DNA of 21,536 nucleotides from Actinomycetospora sp. (GCA_025925615.1 JAICLN010000014.1:1-21536); one strand, 5' to 3'. Shown: positions 1-7,323, numbered from the stretch's first letter. Numbers and translations: made by a program. The notes: a model not told the origin generated them from the letters alone.

Positions 1-307
1 CGCGGGGCCTGCTCGGGGCGGGTCAGGGCCGCTCCGCGCATCCGGCGGTGCGCCTCGTCGCTCGCGCGGACCGGGGGCCGAGGCGCAGGACCGGGGACAG
101 GGTGGGGCACCGTCGGGTCGTCACCGCGCCGGTCTCGACGTTCCACCCGTCACCCCCTCGCGCCCCCGCTCGGGCGTCCTCGTTGGTCCGTGTGCACACT
201 GGCGGTCACGGGCGGCGGCGAGGTCATCGCTGGGCGTCACGCGCGATTCTGCACATGCGGACGCGGTCGGCACCGTCCGGGTCGGCCGGGCATCGGGAGG
301 AGAGCCG
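1..307. other. Left-edge stretch with no convincing gene
   Basis: I see no supported gene here. Open frames on both strands lack a family signature, and those running into 308 onward are antisense or out-of-frame shadows. The first ~45 bases could be the start of a minus-strand gene cut by the window edge (an in-frame ATG at 43-41 and no stop to the edge), but 14 codons are too few to judge. A perfect 10-bp palindrome, GTGTGCACAC, lies at 190-199, about 110 nt before the phosphatase start. It could be an operator but nothing else supports this. The only clear signal is the ribosome binding site GGAGG at 296-300 for the next gene. Confidence 0.5.
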
Positions 308-1051
308 GTGGGAGCAACCGAGGCCAGCCGCGGGACCAACGCGCTGATCCCGACGCTCCAGCGGCCGCTGGTCCTCCCTGGCGTGCTCCTCGGCGTCCTG
401 CTCGCCGGGGTCCCGGGCGTCCGCTATTCCGGCGGCGAGGACGCGGGCCGGCTCGACACCACCCTCGCCGCGCTGGTGCCGATGCGCCACGGCGCCGTGG
501 CCCTGGGCGGGGAGGCGCTGGCCGACCTGGGCGACCCGGTGCCCATCGCGGTGGCGATGGTGGTGCTCGCCGCGCTCGCCTGGTGGTGGCGCGGCGGTCG
601 CGGACTGGCGGTGGCGCTCGTCGCGCCCGGCGCGGCGATGCTCACCACCTCGCTCGTGCTCAAGCCGATCGTCGGGCGGACCCGGGGTCACCAGCTGTCC
701 TTCCCGAGCGGGCACACGACCGCGGTGGCCGCGGTCGCGGCGACCGCGGCGATCCTGGTGCTCGGGGCCCCGGCCCTCGCGCCGAGGGTGCGACGGCTGG
801 TGACGGCCGCGCTGGCGCTGCTCGTCGTCGCGGTCGGCGTGAGCCTCGTGGGCCGCGGCTACCACTACCCGACCGACGTGGTCGGTGCCCTCGGCGTGAT
901 CCTCGCGGTCGTGCCCCCGGCCGCGCTCGTGGTCGACGCGTTCGCCGGCCTGGGCGACGAGAGCGGGGCGGTCGCCGACCCCGACGCGGCGGTCGCGGAT
1001 CCCGACGCGGTGGCGGACCTTCCAACGCGGCGGCTCCCCGCCGCGAGCTGA
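308..1051 (+). CDS. PAP2-family membrane phosphatase
   Basis: A 247-residue integral membrane protein of the PAP2 superfamily, which removes phosphate from lipid phosphates or diphosphates such as polyprenyl carriers. Seen: hydrophobic segments near residues 20-36, 77-91, 98-116, 136-152, 158-177 and 193-212; motif 1 KPIVGRTRG (K119, R126, with Gly where Pro is usual); motif 2 PSGHT (133-137, H136); and motif 3 GRGYHYPTDVVG with H186 and D190. The usual Ser-Arg of motif 3 reads Ser-Leu here, with an Arg three residues later. The C-terminus (about 218-240) is an Asp/Ala tail with a short tandem duplication (VADPDA twice). The GTG start is fixed by GGAGG at 296-300, 7 nt upstream. It converges on the next gene with only 12 nt between stops. 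A role in recycling the lipid carrier for the neighbouring polysaccharide locus is inference; the substrate is unknown. Confidence 0.85.
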   Translation: MGATEASRGTNALIPTLQRPLVLPGVLLGVLLAGVPGVRYSGGEDAGRLDTTLAALVPMRHGAVALGGEALADLGDPVPIAVAMVVLAALAWWWRGGRGLAVALVAPGAAMLTTSLVLKPIVGRTRGHQLSFPSGHTTAVAAVAATAAILVLGAPALAPRVRRLVTAALALLVVAVGVSLVGRGYHYPTDVVGALGVILAVVPPAALVVDAFAGLGDESGAVADPDAAVADPDAVADLPTRRLPAAS

Positions 1052-1063
1052 GCGGCCGGGCCC

Positions 1064-1573
1064 TCAGGCCTGCGCGCTCCGACGCTCGTGCGCGGGCTGG
1101 GGGAGCGGGCGGCGCATCGTCACCGTGGTGCCCACCTCGCCGTGGTGGACCTCGACGTCGGTGAGGCTCTCCATGAGCGTGAGCCCACGTCCCCGGGTCG
1201 TCGGCCCGGTCGTCGGGCTGCGCCAGTGCCCGTCGTCGGTGACGACGACCGTGACGACGTCGTCGACGATCCCGGCGCGCAGTCGCATCGCACCCGGGGC
1301 CGGGGAGTTCGCGAAGGCGTGGTCGACCACGTTCTCGAGGGCCTCGCTGGTCGCGAGCACGAGGTCGTCCGCCAGGTCCTCGAGGTCGTCGGTGAGGTCT
1401 CCCCCGGCACCCGCTTCGACCTGCCGGACCTCGAGGGCGTCGCCGAGCCAGCGACGCAGCGCACGGCGGAAGGCCCCGACACGGGGGGGACCGGCCTCGG
1501 CGACGAGGTCCAGCGGTGCGTGCGGAGTCACGAACTCTCGCTTCCGGACACGACGACGAGATGACCTCGCCAT
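1064..1573 (-). CDS. Anti-sigma-type (RsbW-like) ATP-binding protein
   Basis: A 169-residue protein with a GHKL/HATPase_c_2 fold, like the serine kinases that hold sigma factors or phosphorylate anti-sigma antagonists. Seen: N-box SEALENVVDHAF (about residues 75-86), G1-like VTDDGHWRSP, G2-like RGRGLTLMESL, and a final GTTVTM strand. The first ~40 residues are basic and variable. I chose the ATG at 1573 because GGAGG lies about 10 nt upstream; an in-frame TTG at 1597 would add eight residues and put that GGAGG inside the gene. No sigma factor or STAS antagonist gene lies beside it, so its partner is outside the window or unlinked. Orphan proteins of this kind are common in actinomycetes. The family is clear; the biological role is unknown. 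Confidence 0.85.
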   Translation of the reverse strand: MARSSRRRVRKREFVTPHAPLDLVAEAGPPRVGAFRRALRRWLGDALEVRQVEAGAGGDLTDDLEDLADDLVLATSEALENVVDHAFANSPAPGAMRLRAGIVDDVVTVVVTDDGHWRSPTTGPTTRGRGLTLMESLTDVEVHHGEVGTTVTMRRPLPQPAHERRSAQA

Positions 1574-1613
1574 GTTCCCCGAGCCTCCGAGATCCAAACC
1601 AGCGGGTCCCGTC

Positions 1614-1859
1614 TCAGTGCGGGGAACGACTCGGGCTTTCCCGCCGCACTGCCCTGCTCGTTCGTACCCGTTGCTCCACTGGCAGGTACCCGGTGCGGTC
1701 GTCCAGTGGGGTGCGCAGGTCGTAGCGGCACTCGTCGTGCACGACCGCCGGGCCCCACACCCACAGCCGCGGCGCCTCGCGGGGCGCGAGACCGACGATC
1801 CGGACGGTCCCGTCGGCGTCGGGGGCCACCGGTCGCTCGCAGACCGCGCAGGCCGTCAT
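1614..1859 (-). CDS. Small hypothetical protein with CxxC and HxxxC motifs
   Basis: An 81-residue protein not recognised as a named family. Seen: an N-terminal CAVC pair (residues 4 and 7), then a compact region ending in VVHDECRYDLRTPL, where His and Cys are spaced HxxxC. Together these could make a four-ligand zinc site (C-x2-C ... H-x3-C). The last ~20 residues are Arg/Ser-rich and probably disordered. The ATG at 1859 has GGGAG about 9 nt upstream. The gene lies 40 nt upstream of the anti-sigma-like gene on the same strand, so the two may share a transcript. The codon choice and motif symmetry favour a real gene, but no function can be assigned. Confidence 0.6.
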   Translation of the reverse strand: MTACAVCERPVAPDADGTVRIVGLAPREAPRLWVWGPAVVHDECRYDLRTPLDDRTGYLPVEQRVRTSRAVRRESPSRSPH

Positions 1860-1985
1860 CCGCGGAGGCTCCCGACACGAGGTGGGGGCAACCGGACCGC
1901 GGCTGCCCCTTGTTCCCGATCAGGTTGCCGTCAATCGGACGGGCGGGCAAGTCCCGGCGCGCGGCCGGGGTCGAACGGGGTTGCC

Positions 1986-2465
1986 TCAGACGTGGCCCTC
2001 GTGCAGGGCGGTCGCGGTGCGCAGGCGCTCGGCGAGCTCGTTCAGCTGCTCGCGCAGGGCGCCGAGCTCACCGGACTCCATGCCCGTGGCCCGCTCGACC
2101 TCGCGCTGCACGTCGCGGGCCTTCTCGCGCAGGGCGCGGCCCTCCTCGGTGCAGGCGATCTCGAGGGTCCGCTCGTCCTCCGGGCGCCGCCGGCGGGTCA
2201 CGCGGCCCTGCTTCTCGAGGCGCTTGAGCAGCGGCGACAGGGTCCCGGAGTCGAGGTGCAGCTGCTCGCACAGCGAGCCCATCGACACGGCCTCCTCCTG
2301 CCAGAGCACGAGCATCACCGCGTACTGGCTGTAGGTCAGACCCAGGGTCTCGAGCCCTTGCCGGTAACAGGCCGTCATCGCGCGGGATGCCGAGTGGAGC
2401 GCGAAGCACAGCTGCCCGTCGATCGTGAAGGGCTGGCTGCTCGGGGTGGCCTGCGCCGTGGTCAT
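1986..2465 (-). CDS. OhrR-like MarR-family regulator
   Basis: A 159-residue winged-helix repressor of the MarR family, closest in pattern to OhrR, which senses organic peroxides through a reactive cysteine. Seen: the N-terminal signature LCFALHSASRAM with C20 at the OhrR sensing position, Y34 and Y45 near it, LTYSQYAVMLVLW, recognition helix region SGTLSPLLKRLEKQGRVTRRR, the wing with PEDERT, and IACTEEG with C105. C33 and C66 are also present. In two-Cys OhrR proteins a second cysteine forms a disulfide with the sensor; C105 is a possible partner. The ATG at 2465 has no spaced Shine-Dalgarno but follows the hexamer TACGCT by 6 nt, suggesting a leaderless start. A perfect inverted repeat overlaps the start. 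The same frame is open upstream into the NUDIX gene. No ohr peroxidase gene is in the window. Confidence 0.85.
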   Translation of the reverse strand: MTTAQATPSSQPFTIDGQLCFALHSASRAMTACYRQGLETLGLTYSQYAVMLVLWQEEAVSMGSLCEQLHLDSGTLSPLLKRLEKQGRVTRRRRPEDERTLEIACTEEGRALREKARDVQREVERATGMESGELGALREQLNELAERLRTATALHEGHV

Positions 2466-2939
2466 CCCCTCAGCGTAAACGGGATGACCAGGCCATGGGG
2501 CGGGGTCACCGTGCGGGTCCGGACGACCACGGTCGGTGGCCCCCGGGTCGACGAGGCCCGCCGCATCGAGGTGGGCGAGCAGGTCCGTCGTCAGGGACAG
2601 CCGCGCGAGGTCGGCCGGGGCGAACCAGCCCACGTCCGCCGCGTCGTCGCCGGCGCGCAGCGTGCCGCCGACGAGGTCGGCGACGAAGTCGTGGATCTCG
2701 AATAGCGTCTCGGCCCCGGCGGGCCGCTCGAGGACCAGCCACTCGCGTCCGACGGCCACGTCGAGCCCGGTCTCCTCGGCGACCTCCCGGGCCGCCGCGG
2801 CCGCCGGCGTCTCGCCGGGCTCCACCCGTCCACCCGGGATCGTCCAGCGCCCGGCCTCAGGGTCCTTGCCCCGCTGCACAAGCAGCAGCCGGCCCGCGGG
2901 GTCCCGGACGACCGCGCCCGCGGCGAGCACCCTGCGCAC
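1986..2939 (-). CDS. NUDIX hydrolase reading through in frame into the MarR gene
   Basis: A NUDIX-domain pyrophosphohydrolase of about 135 residues at the N-terminus, cleaving a nucleoside diphosphate linked to some moiety X. Seen: GAVVRDPAGRLLLVQRGKD, WTIPGG, and a complete Nudix box (G-x5-E-x7-REVAEETGL) around residues 37-59. The GTG at 2939 has GGAGGG about 6 nt upstream. A longer frame starting at 3020 would overlap the tRNA and is rejected. The domain ends near AAGLVDPGA, but there is no stop before the MarR ATG at 2465, so the open frame is 317 residues. About 10 of the 22 codons just before that ATG end in A or T, unlike the flanking domains, so the linker looks like former intergenic DNA. 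Either the stop was lost, giving a real fusion, or both a read-through protein and separate MarR are made. Confidence 0.7.
   Translation of the reverse strand: MRRVLAAGAVVRDPAGRLLLVQRGKDPEAGRWTIPGGRVEPGETPAAAAAREVAEETGLDVAVGREWLVLERPAGAETLFEIHDFVADLVGGTLRAGDDAADVGWFAPADLARLSLTTDLLAHLDAAGLVDPGATDRGRPDPHGDPAPWPGHPVYAEGMTTAQATPSSQPFTIDGQLCFALHSASRAMTACYRQGLETLGLTYSQYAVMLVLWQEEAVSMGSLCEQLHLDSGTLSPLLKRLEKQGRVTRRRRPEDERTLEIACTEEGRALREKARDVQREVERATGMESGELGALREQLNELAERLRTATALHEGHV
2459..2490 (-). promoter_or_regulatory. Candidate MarR operator around a leaderless -10
   Basis: TGGTCATCCC at 2459-2468 and GGGATGACCA at 2481-2490 form a perfect 10-bp inverted repeat with a 12-nt spacer. On the minus strand the spacer holds TACGCT (2477-2472), a TANNNT-type -10 hexamer 6 nt from the MarR ATG, and the downstream arm contains that ATG. 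A repressor dimer here would cover both -10 and start point. No good -35 is visible. Autorepression is typical of MarR genes; that this site serves this regulator is inference. Confidence 0.55.
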
Positions 2940-2981
2940 GTCCGTCCCTCCGGCCCGACGGCGACCGGGGTGGCCGGCGAG

Positions 2982-3052
2982 CTCCGCCGCCAGGATTCGA
3001 ACCTGGATCATCGGAACCAAAATCCGAGGTGTTGCCCTTACACCACGGCGGA
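2982..3052 (-). tRNA. tRNA-Gln (anticodon UUG)
   Basis: A complete 71-nt cloverleaf on the minus strand. The 7-bp acceptor stem is TCCGCCG / CGGCGGA, the D-stem GTGT/ACAC, the anticodon stem TCGGA/TCCGA with loop TTTTGGT (anticodon TTG, reading CAA), a 4-nt variable loop TGAT, and T-arm CCAGG-TTCGAAT-CCTGG. The discriminator base is G and CCA is not encoded. All stems pair without mismatch. The NUDIX start lies 42 nt downstream on the same strand, so co-transcription is possible. I see no integrase or att duplication next to it. Confidence 0.95.
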
Positions 3053-3069
3053 TCGCGGGTGGCCCGCGA
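3053..3069 (-). repeat. Short inverted repeat abutting the tRNA-Gln 5' end
   Basis: TCGCGGG (3053-3059) and CCCGCGA (3063-3069) form a perfect 7-bp hairpin with a 3-nt loop, immediately upstream of the first base of tRNA-Gln. In the precursor it would form a stem just before the RNase P cleavage site. It could equally be a chance product of GC-rich DNA. Confidence 0.35.
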
Positions 3070-3495
3070 CGACCATGGTGACACGGCCCCCGCGGAGCCT
3101 CCCGACCTGCACGAAGCCCCGGCCGGCACCCCCGCCGACCGACGCGGCCGCGCCCCCGCGATCGGGTACGGGGCGTGACCGGGGCCGGACCGACTCGTTG
3201 GACCCCGGAGCAAGCAGGCCGGACACGGGCGTCCCGGGACCGTGCGGCGAGTCACCCGCGATCGGTACGCAACCTGATCGGGGCGCAGGCGTCCAACGTG
3301 GTGGAGAAGCCGGTCCGCCGCCGGGCGGACGCCGTGCGAGGGGAGGTAGCAGTGGGCGAACGAGCCTGCGGAGTGCGCTCAGCGGCGCACGTGCTGCGCA
3401 CGACCACTGCTCCGCACGGGCGACGAGCGACGTCGGGCGACCGGGACGAGGCCTCCGGGCCGGACCGTCCCGACGTCCAGAACAGGGGCGAACGC
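3053..3495. other. Gene-poor leader of the polysaccharide locus
   Basis: About 440 bp without a convincing gene. The frame of the downstream sugar transferase is open back to 3175, but from 3355 to 3495 about 10 of 47 codons end in A/T, against 2 of the first 42 codons after 3496, so this part looks non-coding. GGGAGG at 3341-3346 precedes a GTG at 3352 and could be an alternative start. GTGCGC (3373-3378) pairs with GCGCAC (3385-3390), and GTGC/GCAC follows at 3391-3401, so the leader may be structured. The promoter of the locus is probably here, but I cannot name its -35/-10. Confidence 0.5.
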
Positions 3496-5154
3496 GTGAG
3501 CGGCACCGAGCTCGAGGGCAGGACCGACCCGAGCGACACCGGCGAGATCCCGGCCTCGGCGGGCGGGGACCCGTCGGCGCGGGGAAGCCGGTCCACCCGC
3601 GCGGTCGCGGCGCCGGTGGGTCGACCCACCCCGGAGCGCGAGCCGGCGGCCGACCCGGCCCCGTTCGTCGACCCCGACCCCACCGCGCCCGGCTTCATCC
3701 GCATCTGGGACGACGAAGGCCCCGGTCAGCCGGGCAGCGTCGCCGTCGCGACGAGCTGGCAGTCCAAGTTCGCCCTCGCCGTGGCCGCGTCCGACCTCCT
3801 CGTCCTCGCGGTCTGCGTCGTGCTCGGCGCGCTCGTCGGCTTCGGGGCCGGGACCGGGGACCACGGCACGAACCCGTGGGGCCTCGCGCTCGTCTCGATG
3901 CTCCTGGTGCCGATGGCGATCGGCGCCGCCCGCGCCTGGGACCCGCGCGTGCTCGGCCAGGGCTCCGAGGAGTGGAGCCGGTTGATGCGCGCGTACGTCA
4001 GCGCGGCGATCATCCTGGCCCTCGCCGGACTGGTCCTCGAGCGCACCGGAGTGCGCCCGTGGGTGTTCGGCATCCTCCCGGTCGCCGGGCTGCTCTCCAT
4101 GGCCGGGCGCTACACGCTGCGCCGGTGGCTGCACGACGCCCGCAAGCGCGGCCGCGGCCTGCTGCCCGTCCTCGCGATCGGCACCGAGGAGTCCGTCCGC
4201 GACCTCATCGAGCGCACCCGCCGCGTCCCCCACGTCGGCTGGGTCGTCACGGGCGCCTGCACCCCGACCGGCCTCGGCGAGGACGGCCAGGGCCACGTCG
4301 CGGGCGTCCCGGTGCTGGGCGACCTCGACTCGCTGCCCTCCAGCGTGCGCAGCGGCCGCTTCGGCGTCGTCGCCGTGGCACCCACCCCGGGCTGGAGCCC
4401 GAAGCGGCTCCACCGCCTGGCCTGGGACCTCGAGGGCACCGGCTCCGAGCTCGTCGTCGACCCCGGCCTCATGGAGGTCGCGGGCCCGCGCCTGCACGTC
4501 GCGCCGGTGGACGGCCTGCCGCTGCTGCGCCTCACCGAGCCGCGCCTGTCCGGGGTGCCGCGCATCGGCAAGCTGCTCTTCGACCGTGTGGCCTCGACCG
4601 CACTGGTCCTGGCCCTCGCGCCGGTGTTCCTGCTCATCGCGCTGTTCGTCAAGCTCGACGGCGGCCCGGTGTTCTACCGCCAGACGCGCGTCGGCCAGCG
4701 CGGCCGGACGTTCCGCATGGTGAAGTTCCGGTCGATGGTGCCGAACGCGGACCGGCTGCGTGACGAACTGGTCGCGAACGGCAACGACGGCTCCGGGCCG
4801 CTGTTCAAGCTCCGTCGCGACCCCCGGGTGACCCGCATCGGCTCGATGCTGCGCCGCTACTCTCTCGACGAGCTCCCGCAGCTGTTCAACGTCGTCGGGG
4901 GCTCGATGTCGCTGGTCGGCCCCCGGCCGCCGCTGCCCGGAGAGGTCGACGCCTACTCCGACGCCGCCAAGCGCAAGTTCCTGGTGCGGCCGGGCATGAC
5001 GGGTCTGTGGCAGATCAGCGGCCGTTCCGATCTGTCGTGGGAGGAGTCGGTCCGGTTGGACCTGCGCTACGTGGAGAACTGGTCGCCCGCCATGGACCTG
5101 GTCATCCTGTGGAAGACGGTCTCGGCCGTCTTCCGGGGTGACGGGGCCTACTGA
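3496..5154 (+). CDS. Polyprenyl-phosphate sugar-1-phosphate transferase (priming glycosyltransferase)
   Basis: A 552-residue membrane protein that would start repeat-unit synthesis by moving a sugar-1-phosphate from a nucleotide sugar to undecaprenyl (or decaprenyl) phosphate at the inner face of the membrane. Seen: a hydrophilic N-terminus (1-90); four hydrophobic segments near 92-119, 128-148, 166-181 and 190-206; a soluble CoA-binding-like region (about 220-340); a fifth membrane segment (366-388); and a C-terminal bacterial sugar transferase domain with FYRQTRVGQ, KFRSM (410-414), DELPQLFNV (from 458) and GPRPPLPGE. This is the usual WbaP/CpsE-type layout. I chose GTG 3496 because codon bias becomes normal there and AGGGG lies 7 nt upstream; GTG 3352 is the alternative (600 residues). 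The stop overlaps the next ATG by 1 nt. The sugar is not predictable. Confidence 0.93.
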   Translation: MSGTELEGRTDPSDTGEIPASAGGDPSARGSRSTRAVAAPVGRPTPEREPAADPAPFVDPDPTAPGFIRIWDDEGPGQPGSVAVATSWQSKFALAVAASDLLVLAVCVVLGALVGFGAGTGDHGTNPWGLALVSMLLVPMAIGAARAWDPRVLGQGSEEWSRLMRAYVSAAIILALAGLVLERTGVRPWVFGILPVAGLLSMAGRYTLRRWLHDARKRGRGLLPVLAIGTEESVRDLIERTRRVPHVGWVVTGACTPTGLGEDGQGHVAGVPVLGDLDSLPSSVRSGRFGVVAVAPTPGWSPKRLHRLAWDLEGTGSELVVDPGLMEVAGPRLHVAPVDGLPLLRLTEPRLSGVPRIGKLLFDRVASTALVLALAPVFLLIALFVKLDGGPVFYRQTRVGQRGRTFRMVKFRSMVPNADRLRDELVANGNDGSGPLFKLRRDPRVTRIGSMLRRYSLDELPQLFNVVGGSMSLVGPRPPLPGEVDAYSDAAKRKFLVRPGMTGLWQISGRSDLSWEESVRLDLRYVENWSPAMDLVILWKTVSAVFRGDGAY

Positions 5155-6467
5155 TGCCGACGGACCCCGTGCCCGCCGCCGTCGCCCCCCTGACCTGCCG
5201 GCTCTGCGGGTCGACCGAGCTCGAGAGCTTCGTCGACCTCGGGGCCACCCCACCCTGCGAGCTCTTCCTCACCGCCGAGGCCCTCGAGGCCCCGGAACCG
5301 ACGTTCCCGCTGCACCCGCGGGTGTGCCGGAACTGCCTGCTGGTGCAGCTGCCCCCGCTGATCGACCCCGACGAGACGTTCACCGAGTACGCGTACTTCT
5401 CGTCGTTCTCGACGTCGTGGGTCGACCACGCCCGCCGCTTCGTCACCGCCGCCACGGCGCGGGCCGGGCTGACGAAGGACTCGCTGGTCGTCGAGGCCGC
5501 GAGCAACGACGGCTACCTGCTTGCGCACGTCGTCGCCGACGGCATGCGCGCGGTCGGCGTCGAGCCCAGCGTCAACGTCGGCCAGGCCGCCCGCGACAAG
5601 GGCGTCCCGACGGTGACCGCGTTCCTCTCCCCGGAGACGGGCGCGGCGGTGCGGGCCGAGAACGGTCCGGCCGACCTCGTCGTCGCGAACAACGTCTACG
5701 CGCACATCCCCGACGTCGTGGGCTTCACCCGCGGCCTGCGGGCGATGGTCGCCGACGACGGCTGGGTGTCGATCGAGGTGCAGCACCTGCTGACCCTCGT
5801 GGGGCTGCGCCAGTTCGACACGATCTACCACGAGCACTTCCAGTACTACACGGTCGGCACCGCGATCCGGGCGCTCGCCTCGGGCGGGCTCGACCTGGTC
5901 GACGTCGAGCTGGTGCCCACCCACGGTGGCTCCATCCGGCTCTGGGCGCGGCCGAGCGAGCTGCACGAGCCGGCCTCGCCGGCCGTCGCCGAGGTGCTCG
6001 CCCGCGAGGCGGCCGCCGGACTCGACACCGTCGAGGGCCACGCCGGCTTCGCGCGGGACGTCTCGCGCATCCGCAACGACCTGGTGCGCTTCCTCATCGA
6101 CGCGGCCGACCGCGGCGAGACCGTCGTCGGCTACGGCGCCCCGGGCAAGGGCAACACGCTGCTGAACTACTGCGGCATCCGGCCCGACCTGCTCGGCTAC
6201 ACGGTCGACCGCAACCCCTACAAGCACGGGCGGTACACGCCGGGGACGCGGATCCCGATCCACCCGCCGGAGCGCATCGACGCGGACCGGCCGGACTACG
6301 TGCTGGTCCTGCCCTGGAACCTGCGGGAAGAGATCACCGCCCAGCTCGCGCCGGTCGCGGCGTGGGGCGGCAAGCTCGTCTTCCCGATCCCCACCCTCGA
6401 GATCGTCGACCCGGCGACGGGTGCGGTCGTCACGGGATCGCCGTCGGCGGCCGCGTCGTCGCGGTGA
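5154..6467 (+). CDS. SAM-dependent sugar C-methyltransferase
   Basis: A 437-residue enzyme of the three-part family (Methyltransf_13, Methyltransf_23, Methyltransf_14) that includes the C-3 methyltransferases of branched deoxysugars such as TylC3, NovU and TcaB9. Seen: an N-terminal zinc site C15/C18 (CRLCGS) and C58/C61 (CRNC); the linker with YAYFSSFSTSW; the SAM-binding loop VVEAASNDGYLL (about 112-123); the catalytic-type YHEH at 225-228; and the C-terminal GYGAPGKGNTLLNYC and VDRNPYKHGRYTPG. In TcaB9 the equivalent Tyr/Glu/His residues act in deprotonation next to the keto group. Substrates in this family are nucleotide 4-keto-6-deoxy sugars, which fits the nucleotidyltransferase next door. 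Length and motifs are complete, so it should be active. The exact sugar is unknown. Confidence 0.9.
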   Translation: MPTDPVPAAVAPLTCRLCGSTELESFVDLGATPPCELFLTAEALEAPEPTFPLHPRVCRNCLLVQLPPLIDPDETFTEYAYFSSFSTSWVDHARRFVTAATARAGLTKDSLVVEAASNDGYLLAHVVADGMRAVGVEPSVNVGQAARDKGVPTVTAFLSPETGAAVRAENGPADLVVANNVYAHIPDVVGFTRGLRAMVADDGWVSIEVQHLLTLVGLRQFDTIYHEHFQYYTVGTAIRALASGGLDLVDVELVPTHGGSIRLWARPSELHEPASPAVAEVLAREAAAGLDTVEGHAGFARDVSRIRNDLVRFLIDAADRGETVVGYGAPGKGNTLLNYCGIRPDLLGYTVDRNPYKHGRYTPGTRIPIHPPERIDADRPDYVLVLPWNLREEITAQLAPVAAWGGKLVFPIPTLEIVDPATGAVVTGSPSAAASSR

Positions 6468-6495
6468 CGCCCGCCCCCGAAGGATCTGAGGTCCG

Positions 6496-7323
6496 GTGAA
6501 GGTCGTTCTGTTCTGCGGCGGATTCGGCATGCGCATGCGCGACGGGGACTCCGACGTCCCCAAGCCCATGCAGATGGTCGGCCCGCGCCCGCTGATCTGG
6601 CACGTGATGCGCTACTACGCCCACTTCGGGCACAAGGAGTTCATCCTGTGCCTCGGGTACGGGGCGCACCACATCAAGGACTACTTCCTCAACTACCGCG
6701 AGACCGAGTCGAACGACTTCGTGCTCCGGGAGGGCGAGATCGAGCTCGGCGGCTCGGACATCGCCGACTGGACGATCCACTTCGTCCACACCGGGCTCGA
6801 GTCGCCGATCGGGGAGCGGTTGCGCCGGGTGCGCCACCTGCTCACCGGTGACGACATGTTCCTGGCGAACTACGCCGACGTCGTCACCGACGCCCCGCTC
6901 GACCAGATGGTCAAGCGCTTCGCCGACTCCGACGCCGAGGCCGCCCTGCTCGCGGTGCTGCCGCAGGCGGTCTTCCACATCGTCGAGTCCGACGACGACG
7001 ACCGGATCACCTCGATCCACCCCGTCACCGACATGGGCGTGCGGGAGAACGGCGGCTACTTCGTCCTGCGGCCGTCGGTGATCGACCGGATCCCCGAGAA
7101 CGGCGACCTCGTCGGCGACGCCTGCACCGCCCTCGCGAAGGAGGGCAAGCTCCTGGGCTACCCGTACGAGGGCTTCTGGCTCCCGGCGGACACGCTCAAG
7201 GAGCGCAACCAGCTCGAGGCCTTCTACCGCAGCGGCAGCCGGCCGTGGATGTTGTGGGAGAAGCAGCAGGAGCCGGACCTGACGCCGCTGCAGAGCCTCG
7301 TCACGCAGCACCTCCAGAGCTGA
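6496..7323 (+). CDS. Glucose-1-phosphate cytidylyltransferase-like nucleotidyltransferase
   Basis: A 275-residue nucleotidyltransferase that would join a sugar-1-phosphate to a nucleotide; pattern along the whole chain resembles RfbF, which makes CDP-glucose. Seen: LFCGGFGMRMR and VPKPMQMVG (nucleotide loop and Lys), GPRPLIWHVMRYYAHFGHKEFILCLGYG, IKDYFLNY, HTGLESPIGERLRRV, NYADVV in the position of the metal-binding YGDGV, NGGYFVLRPSVID, and EGFWLPADTLKERNQLE near the end, all recognisable RfbF-like blocks. The metal-site Gly-Asp is Ala-Asp here. GTG at 6496 follows AAGGATCTGAGG. The stop overlaps the next ATG (TGATG at 7321-7325), so these genes are translationally coupled. CTP preference is inferred from similarity only. 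Confidence 0.85.
   Translation: MKVVLFCGGFGMRMRDGDSDVPKPMQMVGPRPLIWHVMRYYAHFGHKEFILCLGYGAHHIKDYFLNYRETESNDFVLREGEIELGGSDIADWTIHFVHTGLESPIGERLRRVRHLLTGDDMFLANYADVVTDAPLDQMVKRFADSDAEAALLAVLPQAVFHIVESDDDDRITSIHPVTDMGVRENGGYFVLRPSVIDRIPENGDLVGDACTALAKEGKLLGYPYEGFWLPADTLKERNQLEAFYRSGSRPWMLWEKQQEPDLTPLQSLVTQHLQS

Noticed and set aside
1905..1934. TTGACG at 1934-1929 (minus strand) as a -35 for the small CxxC gene
   Set aside because: No TANNNT-type -10 lies 16-19 nt downstream; the sequence there is AAGGGG.
2982..3052. tRNA-Gln as an integration site of a genomic island
   Set aside because: No integrase, no direct repeat of the tRNA 3' end, and no shift in base composition next to it were seen.
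3342..3350. GGAGGTAGC resembling the ops/JUMPstart element of polysaccharide operons
   Set aside because: One base differs from GGCGGTAGC, the site coincides with a Shine-Dalgarno sequence, and the RfaH system is not known from actinobacteria.
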